Assembly: GCA_037783545.1 (NCBI GenBank)
Contig: JBBELK010000504.1
Coordinates: 1,426,001-1,490,000, forward strand
Reading direction: 5' to 3'
From: Henricia sp. BOLD:AAB3569
Lineage: Eukaryota > Echinodermata > Asteroidea > Spinulosida > Echinasteridae
Length of the DNA stretch: 64,000 bases
Positions 26,901 to 34,160 of the stretch are shown here, one piece after another. Below the pieces are notes generated by a model. That model ran no database searches and was not told the origin of the DNA. It saw nothing but the letters and a program-made list of their open reading frames with translations. The position numbers were made by a program, and so were the translations under genes. How positions within the stretch are numbered: the first letter of the stretch is position 1; each line of letters opens with the position of its first letter.

Positions 26901-28634
26901 AACGTTTATAGACATATGACAGAGGGTTTTCCTTTCTTTGTTCTCCCGTTGTTTCTCAAACATCCAAGGAATTTCAATGGAATTCCTTTCAGATTTCCGA
27001 GGGAGGTGCATGGTACGTGACTGGAAAACTTTTTAAAACGGGAACAACAGCATTACATAACTAAAGAATAATATATTGATAAACTGCCTTGTATAGAAAT
27101 TTCAGCCACACTGCAGATGCATTTCAGAAAATCATGCATCGGTTTTTTGTGTAGAATGAATGGTACAATCAGTTGGCAAATTGTCCTTATGCAGCAGCAC
27201 GATATTATTTTGACAGAGTGTAACCCCCTTCCCCCATTGTTTCCCCATTGTGTTCTAAACATCCAAGGAATTTTAAAGGAATTCCTTTCAGGTTTTAGGT
27301 GCATGGGAGTTGTCGCGTTAACAGATGGGAAGAGTGTGTCGCGGTACAGTATAGTACAGAATCGTTGTCAGTACAGAATCGTTGTCAATTAGCTGATTGT
27401 GAGCGCCCCAATAACTCAGTTTCGAACAAATCAAATGCATTAAAAACCCGACTCGAGAGAAAACACGGCGTTACCATGGTTTTTGAAAACGCGGAAGCAA
27501 TGGAACATTTTGCATAGGGCCTATGGTGTTGTCCTGTTTTATTCAACTGAGTTTTAATCTGGTAGGCCTATACCAATATTATAAATTTATAGGAGAATAA
27601 AGAATTTAATTGTTCACGAGCCAATTTGACATTATGGATTACGCGCCGGAGGGGAATAGATCATGTTATACACATACAATCAATTGTCAAGTTTAAATAC
27701 GCCGCTGCATTTTACCACGGAGAAAAAAATCACCACCTGTATAAAAAAAAAAGTTCACGTTTGCGACAACCGAATCTTCTCAGCCATGAGCTTTTTGGAA
27801 CGGAGTCCAAAATGTAACTGAGTGATTGATTTTGAGGCACTATGGGCATTGTAAATTCAACTATAATTTGGGACGTCTCAACATTAAGTTGGTGTTTATC
27901 ATACAGGTTCTAAATTACTGCTAGGACGTCCCAAAACTATCTCACTTGCTCAACGGGGCCTCTGTCGTCATACATTGGCCATGCAGAGAGAGGGTGAGGG
28001 TAACCAGCGGCGTCGCCAATGATGAGGGGAGGTAGGGGAGGGCGCACGTGGCCCCCGAAAAAGTGTCGTTCACCCCATTGTGCCCCCCGTCCCCAAGTGA
28101 GACTTGACGTTTGCAAAAAGTATGTGTGATCTGCTTTGTGTGCCCCCTTCCAACGTGTTGTGCCACCCCCTTTCCCTCTTACTTTGAAAAGTTTGGCGAC
28201 GCCGCTGGGGTAACTAGTTAGGGTGGAAAAGGAAAAAAAATCGTACTTTCCCGGTTTGCTCGTAGGACTTTCTGCACCTGAGCTGCTGCAGTGGCGACTT
28301 GATCTCCTTCAGTCACGTCCATCTGAAGCACCATGAGCCGATCTGAACACTGGCTTCTGAGCCCAGTCGCTCCCTCACCCTGTGTGAACAGGCATCCGGC
28401 AAACACACGGAAGCCCAGCTGGTCCAAGTAGCGTGCCAGAGCATTCCCGATCCCCGTGTCGCAACCGGTGACCACCACGGCCTTACCCGTTGGTCCGAGA
28501 CGCTTCTCGGGCGGGCCGAGCCATAGGAACAGCAGAAGAGCCACGGCTGGTAGGGCCGCTAGGAGCCTGACCACGATAGAACACGGTGTCAGGTACACAA
28601 TGAACAGGTAGATGGATAGAATCACGGTGCCCAT
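5494..28634 (-). CDS. BDH1: BDH1-like short-chain dehydrogenase/reductase, whole gene (4 coding exons)
   Basis: The four exons join in phase to a 387-residue protein. Residues 3-40 are very hydrophobic (one or two membrane segments or a signal-anchor). The Rossmann motif TGCDTGIG lies at 56-63, NNAA at 136-139 (usually NNAG), the catalytic serine region NMSS at 185-188, and the YCLTK catalytic Tyr/Lys at 201/205. EPANF at 232 stands where the SDR9C family has PGNF. Order and spacing match vertebrate D-beta-hydroxybutyrate dehydrogenase (BDH1), including [15 protein letters not shown] and the C-terminal half, so an NAD(P)-dependent oxidation or reduction of a small hydroxy/keto substrate is expected. 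The family also contains retinol and 17-beta-hydroxysteroid dehydrogenases, so the substrate is not settled, and the N-terminus looks membrane-anchored rather than like a cleaved mitochondrial presequence. The C-terminal ~35 residues after the last hydrophobic segment are acidic and Ser/Pro-rich, a tail that BDH1 lacks. Introns are 16.5, 4.0 and 1.4 kb. Confidence 0.9.
5952..7358. other. SDR intron 3
   Basis: No gene is seen on either strand. Bases 7140-7200 (ACTGCCGAAGTGAATGCGTC and onward) are a fragment of the element found again near 42760. Confidence 0.6.
7359..7523 (-). CDS. BDH1: SDR gene coding exon 3 (catalytic Ser-Tyr-Lys)
   Basis: Acceptor TTTTTTGGTCAG and donor GCCG|GTGAGT bound 165 bases encoding [13 protein letters not shown], the active-site SPYCLTK and [10 protein letters not shown]. 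The open frame runs on past the donor, but the splice to exon 4 restores the family sequence (ANFAGATNFF), so the read-through extension is intronic. Confidence 0.93.
7742..8170. mobile_element. MITE family I fragment (ATTTGCA-TGACC type)
   Basis: It begins TTAAAGCCCATTACATTATT and contains CAATGGTAACAAACACCACATG, split here as CAATGGTAAC and ACACCACATG, plus AAATTGCCAACTGAAGGTG. These words recur at 24700-25020, 39080-39200, 40182-40925, 40950-41222 and 60034-60563. Confidence 0.7.
8667..9118. mobile_element. TIR element interrupted by a nested MITE
   Basis: Outer inverted repeats of about 45 bases (TTAACACCCGTTTCATACAG, GCGCACCAGAGTCGCGCC and their complements at the right end) enclose a complete family Q MITE at 8717-8864. 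Confidence 0.85.
8717..8864. mobile_element. MITE (family Q), copy 2, nested
   Basis: The ends are AAAGCGGGCCTCCCACTGTG and CACAGTGGGAGGCCCGCTT, with about 50-base arms including CACGAATTTCCTACGA. It sits inside the 8667-9118 element. Confidence 0.85.
9142..9713 (+). mobile_element. TTTAAAGGG element (family B), copy 1
   Basis: Termini are TTTAAAGGGCCCC and GGCCCTTTAA. The body contains ATGCGAATATGCATATTCAT, ACCAAGGTCACGATGTCACA and ACAGCGCCCTCTGTCTGTG. Three other copies (26247-26820 reversed, 30180-30750, 32032-32598) share the same length of about 570 bases. Confidence 0.88.
10130..10400. repeat. Interspersed repeat family R, copy
   Basis: It shares TTGCATTGGACAGTTGGAACC and GTGCACACACATTTAT-like words with copies at 12425-12740, 17830-18215, 19130-20165, 30800-31055, 34000-34160 and 60730-61925. 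Full copies include GGGCGCCCTCGTGCGAACGA. Confidence 0.6.
11028..11215 (-). mobile_element. tRNA-headed SINE (family D), truncated
   Basis: The plus strand reads GGCCAGAGACACCGGGGAAT, CATCCCTTCCGAAGGATGGA and AAGGGCACAGGTACC, colinear with the fuller copies at 48360-48651 and 62465-62828. The tRNA head is cut off at its promoter end. Confidence 0.8.
11567..11719 (-). CDS. BDH1: SDR gene coding exon 2 (NNAA motif)
   Basis: Acceptor ATCCGGCAG and donor GCAAAG|GTGAGC bound a 153-base exon. It opens by completing a Ser codon (A+GT) and then reads [18 protein letters not shown] through FLPLIRRSK. The NNAA motif and the VNLWGS helix are characteristic of the BDH1/RDH branch of the SDR superfamily. 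The phase matches both neighbours. Confidence 0.92.
12425..12740. repeat. Interspersed repeat family R, copy
   Basis: It contains AGAAGTGGTTCCAACTGTCC, AAGGACGCCCTCGTGTGAAC and CTTGAAAGCATGGACAG, shared with 17830-18215 and 60730-61925. Confidence 0.7.
12845..13240. repeat. Degenerate tandem repeat, ~21-22 base palindromic units
   Basis: Units such as TATCTCCAAATCGATTTCAA are repeated in tandem at 12880-12990 and then appear in inverted form (ATCGATTTGGAGATATCTC). Decayed AAGATATCT units continue to about 13240. Confidence 0.85.
13349..13911 (+). mobile_element. Tc1/mariner-type transposon remnant with TIRs
   Basis: Inverted repeats of about 55 bases start CTCTCCAACAAAAGAAACTG and end with its complement, flanked by TATA (TA target). 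Most of the interior is deleted, but bases 13643-13708 still encode [17 protein letters not shown] followed by a stop. That resembles the C-terminal end of Tc1-like transposases. Confidence 0.75.
13643..13708 (+). pseudogene. C-terminal scrap of a Tc1-like transposase
   Basis: It reads [11 protein letters not shown] then [10 protein letters not shown]-stop. The catalytic DDE/D region is absent, so the copy is non-autonomous. The assignment rests on remembered resemblance of the GGHTRY terminus. Confidence 0.6.
14735..14960. repeat. Interspersed repeat family N, copy
   Basis: It shares TGTGGTGCACG and the flanking GAATG/CATAAAGCAACCAGAC words (some inverted) with 36070-36240 and 41222-41402. 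Confidence 0.55.
14961..16034. other. SDR intron 1 stretch without recognised features
   Basis: No coding signal, hairpin or shared repeat is recognised. Confidence 0.45.
16050..16260. mobile_element. CCCCACCT-type MITE (family K), copy 1
   Basis: It contains TACCCCACCTAAGAGGTGGG, TTTAGGTGACAAAAATCCCC and ACCCTCGGGTGCACGC, colinear in reverse with 59205-59486. The copies are diverged at their ends. Confidence 0.75.
16692..16808. repeat. Long near-perfect hairpin in SDR intron 1
   Basis: The left arm, starting GGCTGGATCCGAATTAGTGG, and the right arm pair over about 48 bases. They differ by one six-base bulge from an extra GGCTGT-like unit. The loop is about 14 bases. Confidence 0.9.
16809..17829. 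other. SDR intron 1 stretch without recognised features
   Basis: Several short overlapping frames at 17072-17383 occur on both strands. They have no family signature, so I read them as chance. Confidence 0.45.
17830..18215. repeat. Interspersed repeat family R, copy
   Basis: It contains AGAAGTGGTTCCAACTGTCC, AAGGGCGCCCTCGTGCGAAC and TGAGGTACTGAGCTGACTT. The order is the same as in 12425-12740 and 60730-61925. Confidence 0.7.
18500..18860. promoter_or_regulatory. CCAAT-box cluster, possible promoter-like region
   Basis: Three CCAAT-type motifs (GACCAATCAG near 18550, CTATTGGTCG near 18600, CACCAATCAC near 18628) lie within about 85 bases of moderately GC-rich sequence. No transcript start or first exon can be assigned, so this is weak. 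Confidence 0.2.
19440..20165. repeat. Family R copy split by a nested TIR element
   Basis: R-type words (TTTAGGCTGGTTCCCTGGC on the left, GAGCGCCCTTGTAAAAAAG and GAACAGTTGGAACCA on the right) are separated by an inserted element at about 19515-19937. Confidence 0.65.
19515..19937. mobile_element. TIR element nested in family R
   Basis: The ends read ATAGACTTGATTTCAAGTCT and AGACTTGACCTCAAGTCT, followed by GGGTCTATA on both sides. Inner TTGAGAAACCTGTTT / TACAGGTTTCTCAA are also inverted. Confidence 0.7.
20250..20890. other. GC-rich, CpG-containing segment in SDR intron 1
   Basis: Base composition differs from the surroundings (GGGGAAGGGGAGATATTGGG, GCGCGGCGATACAGAGAG). On the plus strand ATGGCTCAGAATG|GTAAAA at 20884 could be a tiny first exon, but no downstream exon was found. 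It may be a CpG-rich promoter or an old repeat. Confidence 0.25.
21690..22545. mobile_element. Long foldback element, arms ~290 bases
   Basis: The left arm (about 21750-22040) and right arm (about 22255-22545) are imperfect inverted copies. Examples are GAACGATACTTTAATTTC / GAAATTAAAGTATCGTTC, GTTCTAATTCGTCC / GGACGAATTAGAAC and TTTTAGCACTTTGG / CCAAAGTGCTAAAA. No coding capacity is seen. Confidence 0.85.
22572..23096 (+). mobile_element. MITE family A copy 2
   Basis: It is bounded by CTTAAAGATACTTATACATG and GTATACTGCCTTTAAGG. The centre repeats GTCGAAGTGGTTTGGGGCG twice in tandem. Confidence 0.87.
23097..23965. other. SDR intron 1 stretch without recognised features
   Basis: No gene, hairpin or shared repeat is recognised. 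Confidence 0.45.
23966..24479 (+). mobile_element. MITE family A copy 3
   Basis: It is bounded by TTTAAAGATAGTATAGATTGG and GTGTACTGCCTTTAAA, quoted in part. The CGCCC-rich centre is expanded relative to copy 2. Confidence 0.87.
24700..25020. mobile_element. MITE family I fragment
   Basis: It begins TTTAAAGCCCATTTGCAGTG and contains AAATTGCCAACTGAATGTG and TTACCATTCATGTAACAC, as in 7742-8170. Confidence 0.7.
25408..25430 (+). other. Candidate first-exon end (MTGGKSRG + strong donor), speculative
   Basis: ATGACAGGTGGAAAATCTCGG is followed by G|GTAAGT. It lies downstream of a CpG-containing patch (25240-25320) unlike its AT-rich surroundings. The basic Gly/Lys start recalls histone-like N-termini, but no second exon is visible on the plus strand in this window. 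Confidence 0.15.
26247..26820 (-). mobile_element. TTTAAAGGG element (family B), copy 2, reversed
   Basis: The termini are TTTAAAGGGCCCATGAC and AAGGGGCCCTTTAAA. The body is the reverse complement of the 9142 copy, including CACAGACAGAGGGCGCTG. Confidence 0.88.
26915..27305. repeat. Direct repeats of ~100 bases flanking a family I-like core
   Basis: AACATCCAAGGAATTTCAAT / AACATCCAAGGAATTTTAAA and GGAATTCCTTTCAG occur at about 26915-27015 and 27205-27305. The core between them holds ATTTCAGCCACACTGCAG and CATGCATCGG. Confidence 0.65.
27999..28214. mobile_element. MITE with CAGCGGCGTCGCCA termini
   Basis: Inverted ends TAACCAGCGGCGTCGCCAA and TTGGCGACGCCGCTGGGGTA enclose C-rich sequence. The right end is about 33 bases from the exon 1 splice donor of the SDR gene. 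Confidence 0.8.
28247..28634 (-). CDS. BDH1: SDR gene coding exon 1 (start codon to Rossmann fold)
   Basis: Translation starts at the ATG read on the minus strand at 28634-28632, in a fair Kozak setting (GCC before it, G after it). The exon encodes residues 1-129, including the hydrophobic N-terminus, the cofactor loop TGCDTGIG and the strand containing FAGCLF. It ends in phase 1 at GGAAA|GTACGA. This donor is weaker than GTAAG, but it is the only nearby GT that keeps frame with exon 2. A better-looking CAG|GTGCAG about 30 bases earlier would break the frame. Confidence 0.9.
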
Positions 28635-28735
28635 GGCTTATTGTTAGCAGTCAGTTCCACGTGAGCTGGGACCCGGCGATTGTGCTGTTATCAGCAACAG
28701 CTCCACACCTGAATGTTTGACAGATGCCGATTATT

Positions 28736-28748
28736 CTTTATATATAGC
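28736..28748 (-). promoter_or_regulatory. TATA box of the SDR gene
   Basis: On the minus strand the sequence reads GCTATATATAAAG. It lies about 105 bases upstream of the start codon, so initiation about 30 bases downstream would fall near 28706 and give a 5' UTR of roughly 70 bases. This is inferred from motif and spacing only. Confidence 0.5.
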
Positions 28749-30029
28749 CGTCTTGGTTGCATACAGGTGGGCAGTCAGACTCTCCGTACATCACATCCTG
28801 GGGTCAATCGAGGACACACGAGGCAGTCACTGGGCACACACAAACCAACAAACGCCTCTTTCCAAACGCAAACTAAAGTCACTTGGCCGCTCTCTTTCCG
28901 TCACCTCTTAACGGTTATCGATCCGAATTGTTCCTAAAATAGGGATGGCGGGTTGAAACGAGGGCGCGGGTATTCAGAGTGAAACGAAGCTCGACATGGA
29001 GAAAAGAGCGGCACGGGAGAGAAAAAAGGAAATATGTGTCAGGCTTTTGTAGTTGTTCAACAGATTTTTATCGTGCAGTGTCAGTACTCAGCGCCGGAGT
29101 GCATAAATACCGAAGGTACTGATATTGAGGCAGTCACGCACGCGCGCTCCATTAACGGCATTGTGTGTATCACAGCGGGAGGGTAGTACCCAGCCGGTCA
29201 TGACAATGCATCTAATAGGTCACTGGAGAGGATACACGCTTGTTGGGGGAATACCATACCACACCACGGAGCGAGGGCTGGGCTAGGCCGTGCCATGCTG
29301 ATCCAGAGCTGGCAACACTGGATGTGGACTCTGACCTTCTGCTGAGAAGGGTTGGTCGACCTCCCAGCCACTCAACCCTCCCGTCGCCTGACATTACACG
29401 AACCGTTTATTCACCCCCTGAGGAACACGAGGCTTTCCTGGCCTGAACTATAATCCATTACCCGGACCATTAATTTAATTAATCCCAAGATACACTGACT
29501 GCGTGTGAGCTTCCTCCTGCCTGGTGGGCGAGCCAATATTTGTTGATATACTATCATCATAAATACACAAACACAAAATCTGATCTTGCTCGCTGGCAAC
29601 CATTAACTGATACAGGGACAACTTGTCAGAGGCCCTTGAATCACTGGAAATTCCACAAATGTTGGACGGCATGCAACATTTAAAACAAGCACACCGGTGC
29701 CGTCCAGTGGCTTCAGTATAAAACGTTCTCTTTCATATGAACCTTACTAGGCCACAGGGCGTATCAAATATTGGCCGCACGGTGCGCGAGACGATATACC
29801 CGCGGTTTCAGAGAAAACACGGCCCACTGAGAAGCAACTGTGAAACAGTTTCAGGCAGTACTTGGCCCCGTACGAAATGAGGTCAACTAGATTGAGCAGG
29901 GAAAATCAAAACCACTAAACGAGGGATCCAACCGGATGAGGTGTATTGTATCTAACTGACAGATAGGAACTGGTCATCTTCTGAATGCATGTTACGTATA
30001 GACAAGCTTGATTGGGGGAAGTCCACAAA
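28749..30029. other. Region upstream of the SDR gene, no features recognised
   Basis: It probably includes upstream control sequence for the SDR gene, but no motif beyond the TATA box is convincing. Mildly GC-rich around 29260-29400, with no supported exon. Confidence 0.4.
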
Positions 30030-30112
30030 GTACGTACGCACGGGGAGGGGGCCCGGGGGAGGGGAGGCCGGGGGAGGGGGAGGCCGGGGGGAGGGGGGTG
30101 GGTGTTGACATT
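30030..30112 (+). repeat. G-rich purine tract with G-quadruplex potential
   Basis: Runs of four or more G occur repeatedly (GGGGGAGGGGAGGCCGGGGG and onward), giving several possible four-tetrad combinations. The Pro-rich minus-strand frame is a by-product. Confidence 0.8.
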
Positions 30113-30179
30113 TGTACACCATGCGTACAGGGAAATATTTATTAAAATCGCATTAAGTCGCTGATAACCACCACCACCC

Positions 30180-30750
30180 TTAAAGGGACCCTTATTTTGG
30201 ATTTTTATCAATGAAATCTATGCTATTAAACCAATATACTCAATTACATTCATAAAAATCCTATTTGGAGCTTGTTTTGGGGGTTAAAACAAAGGTTTTT
30301 AGTTTTTATGCTAATGCGAATATGCATATTCATGACCAAGGTCATGATGTCACAAGAGGCAAACACAGGAAAATCACATTCAACTGTGCACAAAAGATTC
30401 CACCTTTTTTCTCAAACGTCCTTTTGTAATCCATGACTGTTTGAGTTTGTTCTACATGTTTCCTGTTGTAAGCCATGACCAAACTGGGGGTGAAAACTGC
30501 AGCAATTTGCCACAAGTCCATCTTGAAGTCTTACGTTTTTTTATTAACTTTTCTCTTCTGTCTTCCGCACTCCAAACAGCGCCCTCTATCTGTGGTTTAT
30601 TGCAATGAAATCTTCAAAGTTGAAAAAAAGCTATACCTTTTATTGATTTTACATCCAAACGAACAATTGGAATATCTTGCTGAACAAGTAATCCATCATA
30701 TGAAGCAAAGATTAGGCAAAAAGTTATTTAGCATGTCATGGCCCTTAAGT
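30180..30750 (+). mobile_element. TTTAAAGGG element (family B), copy 3
   Basis: The termini CTTAAAGGGACCC and GGCCCTTAAG have each lost a base relative to the other copies. The body is colinear with 9142-9713. Confidence 0.87.
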
Positions 30751-30754
30751 TTAA

Positions 30755-31059
30755 AGCCCCAGTGCATCATTTGCGTATATACCCACAATTTTACTTTGAC
30801 AAAAACAAACCCTTTTTGAGGAAGAATGACAAACTGTGTCCATTCTTTCAAGAAATTGTGCGAAGCTATCGTCCTGTTTAGGTTTGTTCCACTGACGGAA
30901 AACAGATCCATGATACCACGGTAGTCGGGGTCATATAGTTTCGTTTACACTTTTTTGGCTCTTGTAAAATAATGCGTTTGCACAATATATAAATTTAACT
31001 TCAGTTCAAAATACCATCTCAGGTGAAATAATTGTAATGGACAGTTTGAACCAATTATA
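30755..31059. repeat. Mixed family I / family R fragments
   Basis: TTTAAAGCCCCAGTGCATCATTTG (read in pieces) is I-like. TAATGGACAGTTTGAACC at 31034 and the preceding GTTTCGTTTACAC are R-like. Confidence 0.5.
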
Positions 31060-31136
31060 TTAGTCTCGTGGTCAGACCTGCTAGGGATGCTCGCCCATCA
31101 GGGCGAGCATCCCCAGCTGGTCTTGGTACGAGACTA
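31060..31136. mobile_element. Hairpin MITE (family G), copy 2
   Basis: TAGTCTCGTGGTCAGACC and GGTCTTGGTACGAGACTA are the ends, with inner GGATGCTCGCCC / GGGCGAGCATCC. It lacks the duplicated unit of copy 1. Confidence 0.85.
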
Positions 31137-32031
31137 CAATTCTATTTTCTATTTGATTTTTTCCCCCGATCAATATTGGTTGATTATAATTTTAGGATAT
31201 TGAAAATCCTGTATATATGTGGGCTGTATAAGCACCGATAGTTGTATATAACTGAACACTTGCGCAGGGGCTGGGTAACGGAATGCTGAAGTGAATGAAT
31301 TTATCACATCGCACGCCGAAAATTCAACTTTTATCAAAGTTATGAAAAAGTGTACGATAAATTCTGAACAAAGGAGTAAGCTGCACAGCCTTTTCCTTAA
31401 CAGCTAACGCAAACAGCTAAACGTTTTCCTTCTAAGAGCACTTCGATTCACGTGTTTAAAGAGCTAATTTATGGCAAAGTGCCTTGCTTAAGGGCGCACG
31501 CTCCAAGGACTTTAGAGAAAAGTTTATCACAAGGACGGAAATATAATTGTAACAATAAGCGGGAAAAAGTTAAATACCACAACTTGACTATCCCGACGAT
31601 CATTTCCTGTTACCAAAAAACGGTATAAGATCATTTTCTGGAAATCCGTGACCATGGATGTTTTCCCCGCCTTTTCCTTGATATAAATTGACATTTTTGT
31701 CGTAAAAATTATCTCATATCCACCTCATGAAAATTGGCTTTAAATAGGTGCTGTTCTACCGCGTCAGATGTTGTGGATGTCAAATTCAATGTACAAGGTA
31801 AATGGTTAGTAGTTTCCAGAAAATGCCCGCCCTGTCAGTTTTCATTTCTGACTGTGCATAATTAACCGGTAAAGAAACTTCAAGCTTTCTATTGGTTAAA
31901 TTTTACGAACTGTGAACCAATCAGAAGAATTATTCGGAAATCCTGAACTTGGAGTTACACAGAATTCAACACGTCGTCCATGCGAATGTTGCATGTATGC
32001 GGTCATCCTTCCTTTCAAAAGATCCGGAAAG
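31137..32031. other. Intergenic stretch without recognised features
   Basis: No gene or shared repeat is recognised. Confidence 0.45.
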
Positions 32032-32598
32032 TTTAAAGGGCCTTATTTATAATTTTTATCAATGAAATCTACGCTTTAAAACCACTCTACTCAGTTAAAG
32101 TCATAAAAATCCTATTTGGAGCTTTCTTTGGGGGTTAAAACAAAGGTTTTTAGTTTTTATGCTAATGCGAATATGCATATTCATGACCAAGGTCACGATG
32201 TCACAAGAGGCAAACACAGGAAAATCACATTCAACTGTGCACAAAAGATTCCACTTTTTTCTCAATTTTCCTGAAACTTTTGTAATCCATGGCTGTTTGA
32301 GTTTGTTCTACATGTTTCCTGTTGTAAGCCATGACAAAACTGGGGGTAGAAACTTCAAGTCCAACTTGAAGTTTTATGTTTTTTCTTAACTTTTCCCTTC
32401 TGTCTTCCTTACGTGATGCACTCCGAACAGCGCCCTCTGTCTGTGATTTATTGCAATGAAATCTTCAAAGTTGAAAAAGGCCACCTTTTATTGATTTTAC
32501 ATCCAAACGAACAATAGTATGTCTTGCTGAACAAGTAATCCGTCATTATGAAGCAAAGCTTAGGCACAAAGTTGTTTAGCATGTCACAGCCCTTTAAA
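32032..32598 (+). mobile_element. TTTAAAGGG element (family B), copy 4
   Basis: The termini are TTTAAAGGGCCTTATTT and CAGCCCTTTAAA. The sequence is closest to the 9142 copy, with a short deletion near 32350. Confidence 0.88.
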
Positions 32599-32731
32599 TA
32601 CGGCGCAGCACAGGACCGAATTTGTTCGTGTTGCACATGCACTTTATAAAACCAAGTAATCCAAGGGTGACTTTTTTAACTGTTTCGTCCGTCTATTCTT
32701 GGGTTTCACTTGGCTTGACAACCGGTTGCTA

Positions 32732-33036
32732 TCCGCCATTACTGTGTCCATACTATGGCACGCCAAAGCGAAAAATAATTCAACACTGATAATTTAATGT
32801 TGACGCATATTTTCGCAAGTGATAATTTTGCCATCAACCCTGAAAAACCAAGTCTCAAAATTTTTAAAAACTTGCCAACAAAAAGCACGACCGTATGCCA
32901 GTTTCAAACAGTCTATCAACATTTAAAAGTCATGCCAACTTTCTTTTTCTTGCGTAACGTTTGCGAAAATATGCGTCAACGTTGAATTATTTTTCGCTTT
33001 GGCGTGCCATAGTATGGACACAGTAATGGCGGAAAG
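32732..33036. mobile_element. TIR element, arms ~53 bases
   Basis: CCGCCATTACTGTGTCCATA through AATAATTCAAC at the left is matched by its complement at 32984-33036, almost base for base. Confidence 0.88.
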
Positions 33037-33549
33037 TCGCGCGCGCGCGCAAACAAAAATGTACAAAACACTCGCTGGTGATGTCCAGGCATATATCAAG
33101 TCAATGTTGCGACCGAAGTAAGACTAGCAATGAGTTTTAGGAAGAGAATTTGGTCGGCGAAATTACTTCCAACTACTCATGCAGAATTACCTTTAAGGTT
33201 TTTACGCTATAACTGATTGGAGGAAATATTCTAAATATTTAGACTTCATCTTCATTTCGGACTTTATCCTTAAAATAATATTTATAACAGCTGAGTTGGT
33301 CTACTGTAACATTTTTAAAAGTCAATCGCCATAAATAACGCACATGCAGTTCTGTTATCTACGTGACCCGTTAACTTGCCAACACAATGAAGGCACATCC
33401 ACGGACTGCCCAAGTATGTCATGTCATTGGGAAATGTCAACACTTCGAGTGGTTCATGTTGACTTGACTTTTGTGTCATCTCTTTTCATTCAGGACATTG
33501 CCTTATAGACACTCCCATTTTTTTTCGTTGTACGGGATGCATTAAAGGC
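33037..33549. other. Intergenic stretch without recognised features
   Basis: No gene or shared repeat is recognised apart from a short GCGCGCGCGC run near 33038. Confidence 0.45.
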
Positions 33550-33885
33550 CCATTGTGGGGTACCGTGGCTGAGTGGTTTATAGGTCGTTGATTCGCAACA
33601 GGAGTGAAAACATGGTATTGCGGGTTCGATACCCGGCCATGGTACCTGTGCCCTTGAGTAAGGCACTCAACCACAATTGCTCCGTCCTTCGGAAGGGATG
33701 TAAATCCGTTCGTCCAATGTGTTGTGTAACGCACTTAAAAGACCACAGAGCATTATTTCGTGAAGAGTTAGGGGATTCCCTGGTGTCCCTGGCCGTTGGC
33801 TGTCAATTTCGCCACCCACCTATGCCTTAGGTGGAAGACACTCCTGAGCTTCATGTAATTCAGTCTATTGAACCCATTAAATTTA
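33550..33885 (+). mobile_element. tRNA-headed SINE (family D), most complete copy
   Basis: The head has an A-box-like TGGCTGAGTGG and a B-box GGTTCGATACC, then GTACCTGTGCCCTTGAGTAA and TCCTTCGGAAGGGATG. The 3' tail is TTCATGTAATTCAGTCTATT. The tail resembles the 62465 copy and the LINE 3' end at 58660-58740. Confidence 0.85.
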
Positions 33886-33999
33886 AAAAAATGTATAATT
33901 TGCAAGATGAAACCGTTAACGAATCCCTAAAAAACGGCATAACCTACATATCTAACCTACATAAACGCAGCAATGCTTCAGAAAACCTTGAAAATCCAG

Positions 34000-34160
34000 G
34001 AACACACATTTATATATAAAAAAAATCTTCAATTATCTTTTATTAATAAAAAGATAACCATCTCATGTGGAATCATTGCATTGGACAGTTGGCACCACTT
34101 CTATCTTCCATTTGAGTAAGGTTTTTCCTGTCAAATGTTTGATTATAATGTTGGGACGTA
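34000..34160. repeat. Family R fragment
   Basis: It contains AATCATTGCATTGGACAGTT and ACTTCTATCTTCCATTTGAG. Confidence 0.6.

Noticed and set aside
28713-28937. Plus-strand coding exon upstream of the SDR gene
   Set aside because: Overlapping frames without motif; the region is better explained as promoter with a minus-strand TATA box.
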